In this document: in pieces, positions 1 through 7,857 of the stretch
Layout: each line of letters opens with the position of its first letter
How positions within the stretch are numbered: position 1 is the first letter of the stretch
NCBI GenBank assembly: GCA_030651575.1
Contig: JAUSFB010000051.1
Coordinates: 1 to 64,000, forward strand
Direction: 5' to 3'
Source: Phaeospirillum sp.
Lineage (GTDB): Bacteria > Pseudomonadota > Alphaproteobacteria > Rhodospirillales > Magnetospirillaceae
Length of the DNA stretch: 64,000 nt
Translations under genes and position numbers: made by a program
Notes under the pieces: generated by a model
Databases searched by the model: none
What the model saw: the letters and a program-made list of their open reading frames with translations, nothing else
Told to the model about the DNA's origin: nothing

Positions 1-202
1 CTTCGGCTCCGTCCGGCAAGGTGATCTCTTCCGCCACGAAATCCCCTGACCTTACCTCGCGAACGCCATTGTCAACGTGGGCGGGCTTTACGCTAGAGAC
101 GAAACACGCATTCGGCAATATGCCGAGCGGTATACATCCAACTCGATAGTCAACAGTCATGCGGCAACCATATGTCGAATAGGTGAGGTTGACGCGCTGC
201 AT
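1..202 (-). CDS. Partial unrecognised ORF running off the left edge
   Basis: Reading leftward, an open frame from an ATG at 202 (internal ATG at 160, GTG at 37) continues off the window. The GTG at 37 has a good ribosome site (AGGGG five bases upstream); the ATGs have none. The frame ends in a plausible coding stretch (...GDFVAEEITLPDGAE). I do not recognise the product. If real it is divergent from the acyltransferase gene at 268. The start is uncertain and the C-terminus lies outside the window. Confidence 0.3.
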   Translation of the reverse strand, partial: MQRVNLTYSTYGCRMTVDYRVGCIPLGILPNACFVSSVKPAHVDNGVREVRSGDFVAEEITLPDGAE

Positions 203-267
203 GCAGTTTTCTAGTGTCAGGTGTTTCCCTGAGGGTGGGATGGGGAACCTGAAGTCGGGGGGCGATC

Positions 268-675
268 ATGACGGGAAAGAATTCGGTGGCGACAGTGCAG
301 GCTGTGGCCGAACGGGGTAGTGTTGCTTCGCCACCACCGACGTCGTCGCAGGTGCTGGGTGATATCGTCTTTCTGGCGATGAAGTCGCCGGAGCATCGGC
401 ACCTCTCCCTCGCCGATTTCGAACAGGCGATCATGCCCGCCTTGATGCTGCGGCAGTTCCGGCTGTGGCGCACCGACACCCAACCCATCGCCTTTGCCAG
501 CTGGGCCTGCGCCAGCGACGCGGTCGCGGCGCGGCTGGAGGCCGGCGAGCGGACCTTATCCGCAGCCGAATGGCAGTCGGGTGAGCGGAAAGTGTTGATC
601 GGCCTGATCGCCCCCTATGGCGGGCGCGAGGGGTTCGAACGGGCTCTGCAGGAATTGGTGGGGGGCGGGAAATGA
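268..675 (+). CDS. HlyC/RtxC-type toxin-activating lysine acyltransferase
   Basis: This 135-residue protein matches the HlyC family, which moves a fatty acyl chain from acyl-ACP onto lysines of RTX proteins in the cytoplasm before export. The family pattern is visible in order: LGDIVFLA, SPEHRHL with the catalytic histidine (His23 in HlyC), PALMLRQFRLW, PIAFASWA, and SGERKV followed by LIAPYGG. The catalytic aspartate of HlyC (Asp92, just before the xIAPFG motif) is replaced by glycine here. The protein lacks most of the C-terminal part of HlyC (about 170 residues). The start is the ATG after a GGGGGG stretch. It is followed by a broken WD40 gene and a giant secreted protein, its likely original substrate. 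Confidence 0.85.
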   Translation: MTGKNSVATVQAVAERGSVASPPPTSSQVLGDIVFLAMKSPEHRHLSLADFEQAIMPALMLRQFRLWRTDTQPIAFASWACASDAVAARLEAGERTLSAAEWQSGERKVLIGLIAPYGGREGFERALQELVGGGK

Positions 676-684
676 GGCGCAAAT

Positions 685-789
685 GGACTCTGACCCCGTT
701 TTTACGCCGCCGTTTTTACGCCGTGGGAGTTAGCCCTTTGATCCGATTCAAGAAACCCTGTGGGACAGCAGTGACTCTGACCCCGTTTC
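685..789. repeat. Two copies of a CTGACCCCGTTT repeat
   Basis: GACTCTGACCCCGTTT occurs at 687-702 and again at 774-789, in the same orientation. A further CGCCGTTTTTACGCC duplication lies at about 706-722. Motifs of the GGGGTCAGAGTC type are common next to REP-associated (Y1) transposases in proteobacteria. No transposase is seen here, so these may be solo copies. They fill the gap between the acyltransferase and WD40 genes. Confidence 0.4.
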
Positions 790-841
790 TCGCGACGGAA
801 GAAGGGATGCATCGACGTGATCGGGAAGTAGGAAGTGAGCT

Positions 842-2021
842 ATGACGCATTTGAACCGAAGAAGAATGCTCGGCGGACTGGCCGCAATGTTCTGCGGCAT
901 CGCACTACCGCGAGGTCTGGTGGCAGCGAAGGATGGAAGCATGACCGGGATTGAATTGAAGGTGAGGCAGCGGCTCCGTCATAGCGGCGTGCTGTCGGCG
1001 GCCTGGAGCCCGGACGGACGACGCTTGGTATCGGCTGGCCATCCCTACATTCTCTGGGATCCCTTCACAGGAGAAAAGCTGCATGAATTGAACGAGCCGT
1101 GGGCCGCATTCGTCGTGCATGCGCCGGTTCGATTTACCGCCGATGGCCGGCATGTGGTGGTGGTGAGCGACAACGCCAATATCGATGGCGTTCAAGTTGG
1201 TTTTGGGCTTTGGAACGTCGAAACTGGACGACTGGACAGGCAGATTCCGGTTCCTAAGACATATTTCCCCTCCGGCAAGGGAGGGAAGCCTTGGTTCCTT
1301 CCCATTCCGGGGAAACGGCAGGCCATCGTCATGTACATCACTGACCCAGGCTGGCCGATTCTGATTTACGATACCGACACCTGGGAGGTGTTGGGATCGC
1401 CCCTGAGAATTCCAGAAGGGGGGCGCACGGGGGATAGACGTGTCTCCCGATGGCCGATTGCTGGCCATCGCTAGCCGTCGACCGGTTCCCTTCATTGGCG
1501 AGCCGATTGGCCGGATCGATCTCTACGACATCGCCAGCGGCAAGCTGGTGCGCCGCATCGACGGCGCTCACAAGGACACGGTTCATCACGTCGCCTTCAG
1601 CTCGGATGGCCGCCTCATCGCCTCCGGAACCTGGGAAGCGGGTATGAATACCTTGAACAATGCCACCAAGCAATTGGAGTCGATGAAGGATCCCGATCCG
1701 GTTCGCGTGTGGGACGTCGCCACGGGACGGAAGATCGTTTCCTTCGAGGGGCCATTCCCTGGAGTCTCGAACCTAGCGTTCCATCCGACACGGCCCTGGC
1801 TGGCAGCCTCCCTAGGAACCATCACCGGCCAGACCAAGGGGCCGGAGTTCCGGATTTGGGACTGGCACAGCAGTGCGCTGTTGACGACCCAAGGTCAGTT
1901 CAGTTCCTCCGCTCAGCACATCGCCTTCAGTCCGGATGGCCGCTTCGTGGCCATGGCGGGGAACAACAAAGGCCTGTTGACGGCCGATGGAATTGAAATC
2001 GCGGAAATCATTGCGGCTTGA
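842..2021 (+). pseudogene. Tat-exported WD40/beta-propeller protein, broken by one frameshift
   Basis: The first frame (842-1474) begins with a twin-arginine signal (NRRRMLGGLAAMFCGIALP) and WD40-like blades such as AAWSPDGRRLVSAG. The second frame (1440-2021) continues with SPDGRLLAIAS, AFSSDGRLIASG, PVRVWDVATG and AFSPDGRFVAMAG. Removing one G from the six-G run at 1418-1423 restores a single 392-residue frame that reads ...GARGIDVSPDGRLLA. The break is therefore one inserted base in a homopolymer: either a true mutation or a sequencing error. The ATG at 842 has a good ribosome site (AGGAAGTGAG). The gene sits between the acyltransferase and the large lipase/Hint gene and ends 18 bases before the latter, suggesting one operon. 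Its role is unknown. Confidence 0.75.
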
Positions 2022-2039
2022 ATGCGGTAGGAGCGGATC

Positions 2040-5000
2040 ATGGCGACAGTCGATGTATTGGCGCAGGCAGCGAAGGCCGTTTATCAGGACAAGGGGGCTT
2101 TGGCGGATTGGCGTATCTTTGCTGAAAGTCCGCCCAACGACGAAGGCCTCTATGCCATCGCCTACAAGAACGATGTCACCAACGAGATCATCGTATCCTA
2201 TCGCGGCACCACCCTAACCGATCTCGGCGATTTGGCTGCGGATGGTGCAATCCTACTCGGTAACAAACCGGAGCAGTTCGATCTCGGTAAGGCGTTCTTT
2301 GACGAAGTCCGCAGTGACCCCGAGAACGTAGGCTCTTCCTTCCAGATCACGGGCCATTCACTCGGTGGTGCAATTAGCCAATACGTGGCCGTAGAGTATG
2401 CGCGGGTAAACATCGCGATACCCACCGTCACTTTTGAATCCCCGCCCTTGGGCTCCTACGCGCAAGGCGTCGAGGTTCCGTCCGTCCTGAACCTCCGCAT
2501 CGATAGCGACCCCATTGCGCAATATGTCGGCACTAGGACGCTCTACAATGTCGGACAAACGATCGATTTGGCTGACCCGCGAACCATGGCGGAAAGGCTG
2601 ATCAATGCGGCGTCGAACGCATTTCAACTTGGAGGCATGCTGCGGGCAGGATACTTCGATTTGGTCGGTAATCCGCATTCAATGGATACCACTGTTCGAG
2701 CCTTGAATGCGGCCCCAGCACTACGAGATTTGCAGGTGGCCGGCGCAGTCATCGGGGCTGGGGGACAAAGTGCACCTCCCTCGCCCTTGGTGAGTGAAAG
2801 CATATCCAGCCAGCTCGGCGCTCCCCCTGTCGGCCCCGCCGACCCGCTCCGCGCCCCCTCTTCGTCCTTCATCGATATCGGGGCGGATCATACCGCCTCC
2901 CTCAAGGCCGGCGGCACCCTGTCTGACATCGTCGCCCTGGAGAATGCCAACGGTAATCCGATCACGGTGGAGGATCTGCGGCGGGCCAATGGGTTGACGC
3001 CGGAGATGGACACCAAGCTACGGGTGGGGCAGCAATTGCTAGTGCCGGAACGCAATGGCGATCAGCTGACCGCCGTGCTGGGGGGCAGCCGTCTGGTGAT
3101 CGACACCGCCCGCAATACGACCGAAATCAATTTCGGCGACGGCAGCGGCAGTGCCTACGATTCTGCCGGCCAGCAGACCGCCACCATCGCCTATAGCGAC
3201 GCCGGTCGCCTGTACACCTATCTCAACGCTAACGGCGCGCCGACCGGAACCAAGGAGTTCGTCAATCCCGACAACTCGCGCGAAGTCACCTACGCCGACC
3301 TCACCGGTGCGGCCTACAACGCCGCCGGCCAGCAGACCGCCACCATCGCCTATAACCGAACCACCACCGACGGCTCGACCGGGACGGTCTACACCCAGAT
3401 CAATCCGGCGACCGGATCACCGACCGGGGCGACGACCACCGTCTTTGGCGATGGCGTGCGTCAGGTCATGAACGGCGACGGCACCGGCGCCATCTATGGC
3501 AGCAGCGGCGGTAAGGCCTCCGAGGTGGAGGTCGTCAACGGCGTTGAGACCCGTTATCTGGTCGGCGCGTATGGTCAGCGCACCGGCGAGTTCGCCAAGG
3601 TTTGGACAGACGGCACCATTACCGGCCAAATCAGCGACAGCCAGGGCGGGAGCTACGGATACACCCGCTTCGAAGGCGGCGAGCTGCGTTCCTACGGTGA
3701 CGGCCGCATGGAGTTCATCGGGCCGCAGGGGCAAAAGACGGAAATTGGCGCCAACACTGACTTGGCGATGGTGCCCGGCTTCAATGAAAGCTTCGGTGGC
3801 GGGGCCGGGGCGGTGCCCGATGCCCCCAAGGTTGAGGTTCTTCCCCAGGTTGATGGCAAGCTCACCGTCCTGATCGGACCGGGTGATGGCAGCGGCACCC
3901 TGCTGTCCGGTAGTGACAAGGTCGGCGAGGTGGAGGTCCATGATGGCTATCGCGAGGTCATTCCGACTGATGGTGGCCCTGGTTCGATGGTGTTCGACGA
4001 TGGTTATGTCGTCAATACCGGCGGTGGCGACAGCATAACGGTGAGCGCCGTCAATGGCGCCCAGGTGACGGTTGGCGGTGCGGTTGACAGCATCGTGACG
4101 ATCGACGGGGGTTCCGGAAACTCGGCGAGCGCGGCGGTCGCTGCGCTGGCGAGGTCGGAGTTGACATCCAGCCATGATACTGAGGTTCCGCCTCCTGACA
4201 ATCCTTACAGTCAGTTGGCCGACAGTGGCGACGGAGATTTCGCTAATTCCTCCGATTCCGGATCGTCGAACGTGACCAGCGAAATCAGTTCGTTCGGCGA
4301 TTCCGCGTTGTTGTTCGAGACATCCGTTGAAACGGTCACCCGCCAAAGTAGTCCTCGGACCTCCGGTTGCTTCACCGCCGAGACACCGGTGCTGATGGCC
4401 GACGGAGCCGAGAAGGCCATCGCCGCCATTATGGCGGGTGAGAGGGTGATGGCATTCGACGGGCTAGGCGGCCTGACCTCCCGGCGGGTGGTGCGGACCT
4501 TCATCCATCAGGACAATGAGGTCATGGAGGTGGCTGGGGTCAGGGCTACTGCCGCCCACCGCTTCCTGACCGAGGACGGCGAATGGGTGTCGGCGCTACG
4601 TCTCCAGGTCGGTCAGGCCATCGCCACCGCCGATGGTCGCGCGGCGCCCTATGCCGGGCCAAAGCCGGTGGCAGGACGCTACACTGTCCACAACATCGAG
4701 GTCGAGGAACTGCATACTGGCGGTGAATTCTCCGTGCGCGATACCGTGAAAAACGGTGGGCGCGACACGCTAAGAAACGTGAGTACGCTGCGTTTCGATG
4801 ATCGAGACGTTCAGGCATCAGTCTTCAATACGGCGCCGATTGCAGAAGCAAAGAGGCTGACGACTGTGGAAGACACGACGTTGGCCGTAACTGCGGCTCA
4901 GTTGCTGGCAGGTGCAACCGACATTAATGGCGATGCCACATCGCTGCTGCGAGTAGGCGCTGCCCATCACGGCAAGGCCACGTTGGAGGCTGATGGCGAC

Positions 5001-7229
5001 GTCACCTTTACACCCGACAAAGACTATAACGGCGCGGCGGGTTTCAGCTATACCATAGGAGATAGTCATGGGGGGGAGGTGACGCAGGATGTCGTCGTCT
5101 CAGTGACGGAGGTCAATGACGCCCCGCTCACGCCCAACAAATTTTTGCTGACGGCTCCTAACCGGCCGCTTGTTCTGACGGGACAGCAATTGCTTGCCGG
5201 CTGCTGGGACGCTGACGGTGACACGATGTCACTTCTCTCCGTCGGTAACGCCAGCCACGGCATCGTCGGGCTGGGCGTGGATGGACAAGTCACCTTCTTG
5301 CCCGATCCCAACTACCTCGGCCCCGCTGAGTTTAATTGTACCGTCTCCGATGGCAAGGGCGGCACCTCAGTGCGCCAAATTTCCATCAAGGTCGGCTTGG
5401 AAGTTGACGTCAATACGCGCCCGATCCTGTCTGGGGCCAAGGATCTGGTGGGAGCGGTCCTGGCGGATGGGCGACAGGTGTTCGCCTGGACGTCCGGCAA
5501 CACAGATGCTGAGACGGATGTTTTCATCCAACTCGTTAATGATGGCCTCGCCGTGGCCCCCCCCATCAGGGCCAATAGCACAAAGATCGGGCCGCAATCT
5601 TGCCCTACCGTCACCATGCTGACAGATGGCGGTTTTCTGGTGGCATGGCAATCCGCCAGCCGCTCCGTTAACTACCTCACTGACTACGGCATCTACGCCC
5701 AGCGTTATGACACCACAGGCCAGCCGATTGGTTCCGAGTTCAGGGTTAATGCTACGGCTCATCGCCCTCAGGACAAGCCCTCCACCGCTAGCCTGCCCGA
5801 TGGCGGCTTCGTGGTCTGTTGGGTAAGTGGTTTCAACAAAATTGTTGCCCAGCGCTTTAGGGTGGACGGCTCCCGTAACGGTTCCGAGATGGAAGTGTCG
5901 TCTTCACTTCTCGGAAAACGAACAACCCCTAACGTTGCCGTCTTAGCCAATGGCGACATGGTGTTTGCCTGGGAGGAGGACCGCAACACTGTCAGCTCCG
6001 ACTTAATCGCCCGAGTCTTCGCCTTTGACGGGCAAGCCCGCGGATCCGCGTTTTACGCCGCCACAACATCGGATTTCTCTCTGAATACGGCCATAACGGC
6101 GTTGGCCGATGGTCATTACGTCATCGTCTGGCAAACATTTGGTCAGGATGGGTCCTTCTCCGGCATCTCTGGCCAGATTTATAATGGGGCCGGTGAAAAA
6201 ATCGGCGGCGAATTCCAGGCCAACACAACCACGTTTCTTTCGCAAGCGCTGCCAAGTGTTGCAGCACCCCCGGATGGCGGTTTTTTCGTGGCCTGGGTCG
6301 ATTCTTATAATGGAGGCGCGGGGCAGAAATTTGCGGCTGACGGAGCCAAGCAGGGTCATGAGATCAAAATAGGGGCTAGCGGTGCGGAGAATGTGGCCTC
6401 TGGAACCCGGCCGACACTGTTGGTCGGTTTAGATGGCATTCCGACAGCCGCCTGGGTCACGAATATCTATGGAATGGACTTCGGGATCACGGTGCGATCG
6501 GCGGAATCGGGGCATTATAATTCGCCCGTGGTGTGGACACCTCTGGCGGTGAGCCTCGATGAGGACGCCGAAGCATTCACCACGAACCTTCTCTCCGGGG
6601 CCGCTGCCCCAGACACGTCAAGCACGCTGTCCGCTACGAATGTGGTGCAGACCAGTGGCCGGACGGTCCAGTTTGCCGTGGACGGCAACAATCTGCGGCT
6701 CGGTCCGGGTCAGTTCAATGATCTTGCCGTCGGTAAGAGCGAGACCGTCACCTTCGGCTTCAAGGTCGCCAACGTAAATCAGACCCTGATGCTGACGGTG
6801 GAAGGGCGAAACGACGGGCCGGTCGCCCAGGCCAAGTCAATCTCGACCAACGGCGGGGCCTCGGCCACTATTCAGGCGGGTGAACTCCTGGCCGGCGCCA
6901 GCGACATTGACGGGGACGCGGTTCATCTGTCGGGGGTGGGGCACGCGGTGGGTGGCAGCGCGGTCCTCAATGGAGATGGCGCGGTAACCTTTACCCCATC
7001 GGCCGATGCCGGACGCACGGCCAGCTTCGACTATACCGTGTCCGACGGGCATGGCGGCACCGACACCAAGACGGTGGCGGTATTTGTCAACCGGCCTTGC
7101 TTTACCGCTTTCAGTCGGCCATCGGCCAACATGCGGTATCCCGTTGGCCGCGAAAGGCTGCGGTCAGCTAGGAACCTGGTCAATCGAAGTAGACGGATAG
7201 ACATTTTGGGCCTCGCCAAGATTAGGTGA
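2040..7229 (+). CDS. Giant secreted lipase-LysM-Hint-cadherin protein with truncated C-terminus
   Basis: A 1,729-residue multidomain protein. Residues 1-230 are a class-3 lipase-like domain with the nucleophile elbow GHSLGG at 105-110. Residues about 290-337 look like LysM (VEDLRRANGLTP, LRVGQQLLVP). Residues 370-470 hold repeats of the AGQQTATIAY type. A Hint (hedgehog/intein) domain begins at Cys about 776 (CFTAETPVL) and ends near 911 (TVHNIEVEELHT, VKN). Cadherin-like/VCBS modules lie at about 936-1120 and 1594-1684, separated by propeller-type repeats (DGGFLVAWQS, GSEFRVN). No signal peptide and no GGxGxD RTX repeats are seen. The last 43 residues are arginine-rich and unlike the rest, because the frame crosses a recombination junction at about 7,095; the original secretion/RTX end is probably lost. 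The start has a TAGGAG ribosome site. Confidence 0.85.
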   Translation: MATVDVLAQAAKAVYQDKGALADWRIFAESPPNDEGLYAIAYKNDVTNEIIVSYRGTTLTDLGDLAADGAILLGNKPEQFDLGKAFFDEVRSDPENVGSSFQITGHSLGGAISQYVAVEYARVNIAIPTVTFESPPLGSYAQGVEVPSVLNLRIDSDPIAQYVGTRTLYNVGQTIDLADPRTMAERLINAASNAFQLGGMLRAGYFDLVGNPHSMDTTVRALNAAPALRDLQVAGAVIGAGGQSAPPSPLVSESISSQLGAPPVGPADPLRAPSSSFIDIGADHTASLKAGGTLSDIVALENANGNPITVEDLRRANGLTPEMDTKLRVGQQLLVPERNGDQLTAVLGGSRLVIDTARNTTEINFGDGSGSAYDSAGQQTATIAYSDAGRLYTYLNANGAPTGTKEFVNPDNSREVTYADLTGAAYNAAGQQTATIAYNRTTTDGSTGTVYTQINPATGSPTGATTTVFGDGVRQVMNGDGTGAIYGSSGGKASEVEVVNGVETRYLVGAYGQRTGEFAKVWTDGTITGQISDSQGGSYGYTRFEGGELRSYGDGRMEFIGPQGQKTEIGANTDLAMVPGFNESFGGGAGAVPDAPKVEVLPQVDGKLTVLIGPGDGSGTLLSGSDKVGEVEVHDGYREVIPTDGGPGSMVFDDGYVVNTGGGDSITVSAVNGAQVTVGGAVDSIVTIDGGSGNSASAAVAALARSELTSSHDTEVPPPDNPYSQLADSGDGDFANSSDSGSSNVTSEISSFGDSALLFETSVETVTRQSSPRTSGCFTAETPVLMADGAEKAIAAIMAGERVMAFDGLGGLTSRRVVRTFIHQDNEVMEVAGVRATAAHRFLTEDGEWVSALRLQVGQAIATADGRAAPYAGPKPVAGRYTVHNIEVEELHTGGEFSVRDTVKNGGRDTLRNVSTLRFDDRDVQASVFNTAPIAEAKRLTTVEDTTLAVTAAQLLAGATDINGDATSLLRVGAAHHGKATLEADGDVTFTPDKDYNGAAGFSYTIGDSHGGEVTQDVVVSVTEVNDAPLTPNKFLLTAPNRPLVLTGQQLLAGCWDADGDTMSLLSVGNASHGIVGLGVDGQVTFLPDPNYLGPAEFNCTVSDGKGGTSVRQISIKVGLEVDVNTRPILSGAKDLVGAVLADGRQVFAWTSGNTDAETDVFIQLVNDGLAVAPPIRANSTKIGPQSCPTVTMLTDGGFLVAWQSASRSVNYLTDYGIYAQRYDTTGQPIGSEFRVNATAHRPQDKPSTASLPDGGFVVCWVSGFNKIVAQRFRVDGSRNGSEMEVSSSLLGKRTTPNVAVLANGDMVFAWEEDRNTVSSDLIARVFAFDGQARGSAFYAATTSDFSLNTAITALADGHYVIVWQTFGQDGSFSGISGQIYNGAGEKIGGEFQANTTTFLSQALPSVAAPPDGGFFVAWVDSYNGGAGQKFAADGAKQGHEIKIGASGAENVASGTRPTLLVGLDGIPTAAWVTNIYGMDFGITVRSAESGHYNSPVVWTPLAVSLDEDAEAFTTNLLSGAAAPDTSSTLSATNVVQTSGRTVQFAVDGNNLRLGPGQFNDLAVGKSETVTFGFKVANVNQTLMLTVEGRNDGPVAQAKSISTNGGASATIQAGELLAGASDIDGDAVHLSGVGHAVGGSAVLNGDGAVTFTPSADAGRTASFDYTVSDGHGGTDTKTVAVFVNRPCFTAFSRPSANMRYPVGRERLRSARNLVNRSRRIDILGLAKIR
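3165..3354 (+). repeat. Two identical 31-bp in-gene repeats
   Basis: A 31-base segment at 3165-3195 recurs exactly at 3324-3354. It encodes the AGQQTATIAY motif of the large secreted protein. Exact identity at DNA level suggests recent duplication or recombination inside the gene. Confidence 0.7.
7031..7204 (-). pseudogene. Helix-turn-helix (AlpA/excisionase-like) gene fragment
   Basis: An ATG at 7204 with a GAGG site starts a frame reading MSIRLLRLTRFLA, then SRPTGYRMLADGRLKAVKQGRLT. This resembles the N-terminal half of the small helix-turn-helix proteins that accompany P4-type integrases (pattern: TGLSRSTIYRLIADGRLPAVKIGRRT). The similarity stops near 7090; the rest of the frame is simply antisense of the cadherin repeat of the large gene. 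Its C-terminus has therefore been replaced at the junction. It lies on the same strand as, and downstream of, the integrase, which fits an element remnant. Confidence 0.5.
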
Positions 7230-7270
7230 CAAGGCGATAGTACTGATGGACCAAATGCGAGACCCGGATG

Positions 7271-7840
7271 CTATTTCCCGGATGAATCCGGATTTCCATC
7301 CGGATTCTTGGTCTCCCAATCGCGCACGGCGGATCGAATGTAGCGCTCAACACTCGATGGACTATAAACCGTTGTATCAGCTATAAGCCTTGCCAGCTTC
7401 GCAACAGAACCGTGTCCTGGCCTTACCTCTCCATTCTCCAGCAGTTGGATTGCCTTGGCAGGACATTCGCGCTTTGGGCCTTGGCAGTTCTCTTGTGAAA
7501 TGGACGTGGATATGGGCCACAATGTCGCCAACTGATTTTCATCAACCTCTATCTGCTCCACGATACCCGGAGCCATTGGCAGAAGTCGTCGGCGATATTC
7601 CTCCGAAATCCAAAATATTCCGGATTCTGGAACCTCCAATTCACGGGCACGGGCGGATAGCAATGCTCCGCTCACGTCGCCAGCGATACCATCAAGCAGG
7701 CCTCGCGCACATAGGGCCCCGTCTATGATGGCTTGGGAAATTTCCAACCACGCGGCATCTTTCTCAACCACCTTCGCAACACGGTCCAAGGCGGTTGCCA
7801 GCGGTATCCATGGCCGCTTGGAAAGGTAACTTCCTCCCAT
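7271..7840 (-). CDS. Hypothetical protein downstream of integrase
   Basis: A 189-residue protein starting MGGSYLSKRPWIPLATALDRV. The ATG at 7840 has an excellent ribosome site (GGAGGAAGAA) and lies 18 bases after the integrase stop, so the two are probably cotranscribed. A longer open frame upstream exists but overlaps the integrase in another frame. The C-terminal part (AIQLLENGEV, SVAKLARLIADTTVYSPSSVERYIRSAVRDW) looks helical, and the serine/arginine pattern could be DNA binding, but I recognise no family. It is probably cargo or accessory to the integrative element. Confidence 0.6.
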   Translation of the reverse strand: MGGSYLSKRPWIPLATALDRVAKVVEKDAAWLEISQAIIDGALCARGLLDGIAGDVSGALLSARARELEVPESGIFWISEEYRRRLLPMAPGIVEQIEVDENQLATLWPISTSISQENCQGPKRECPAKAIQLLENGEVRPGHGSVAKLARLIADTTVYSPSSVERYIRSAVRDWETKNPDGNPDSSGK

Positions 7841-7857
7841 TTCTTCCTCCAACTCGC

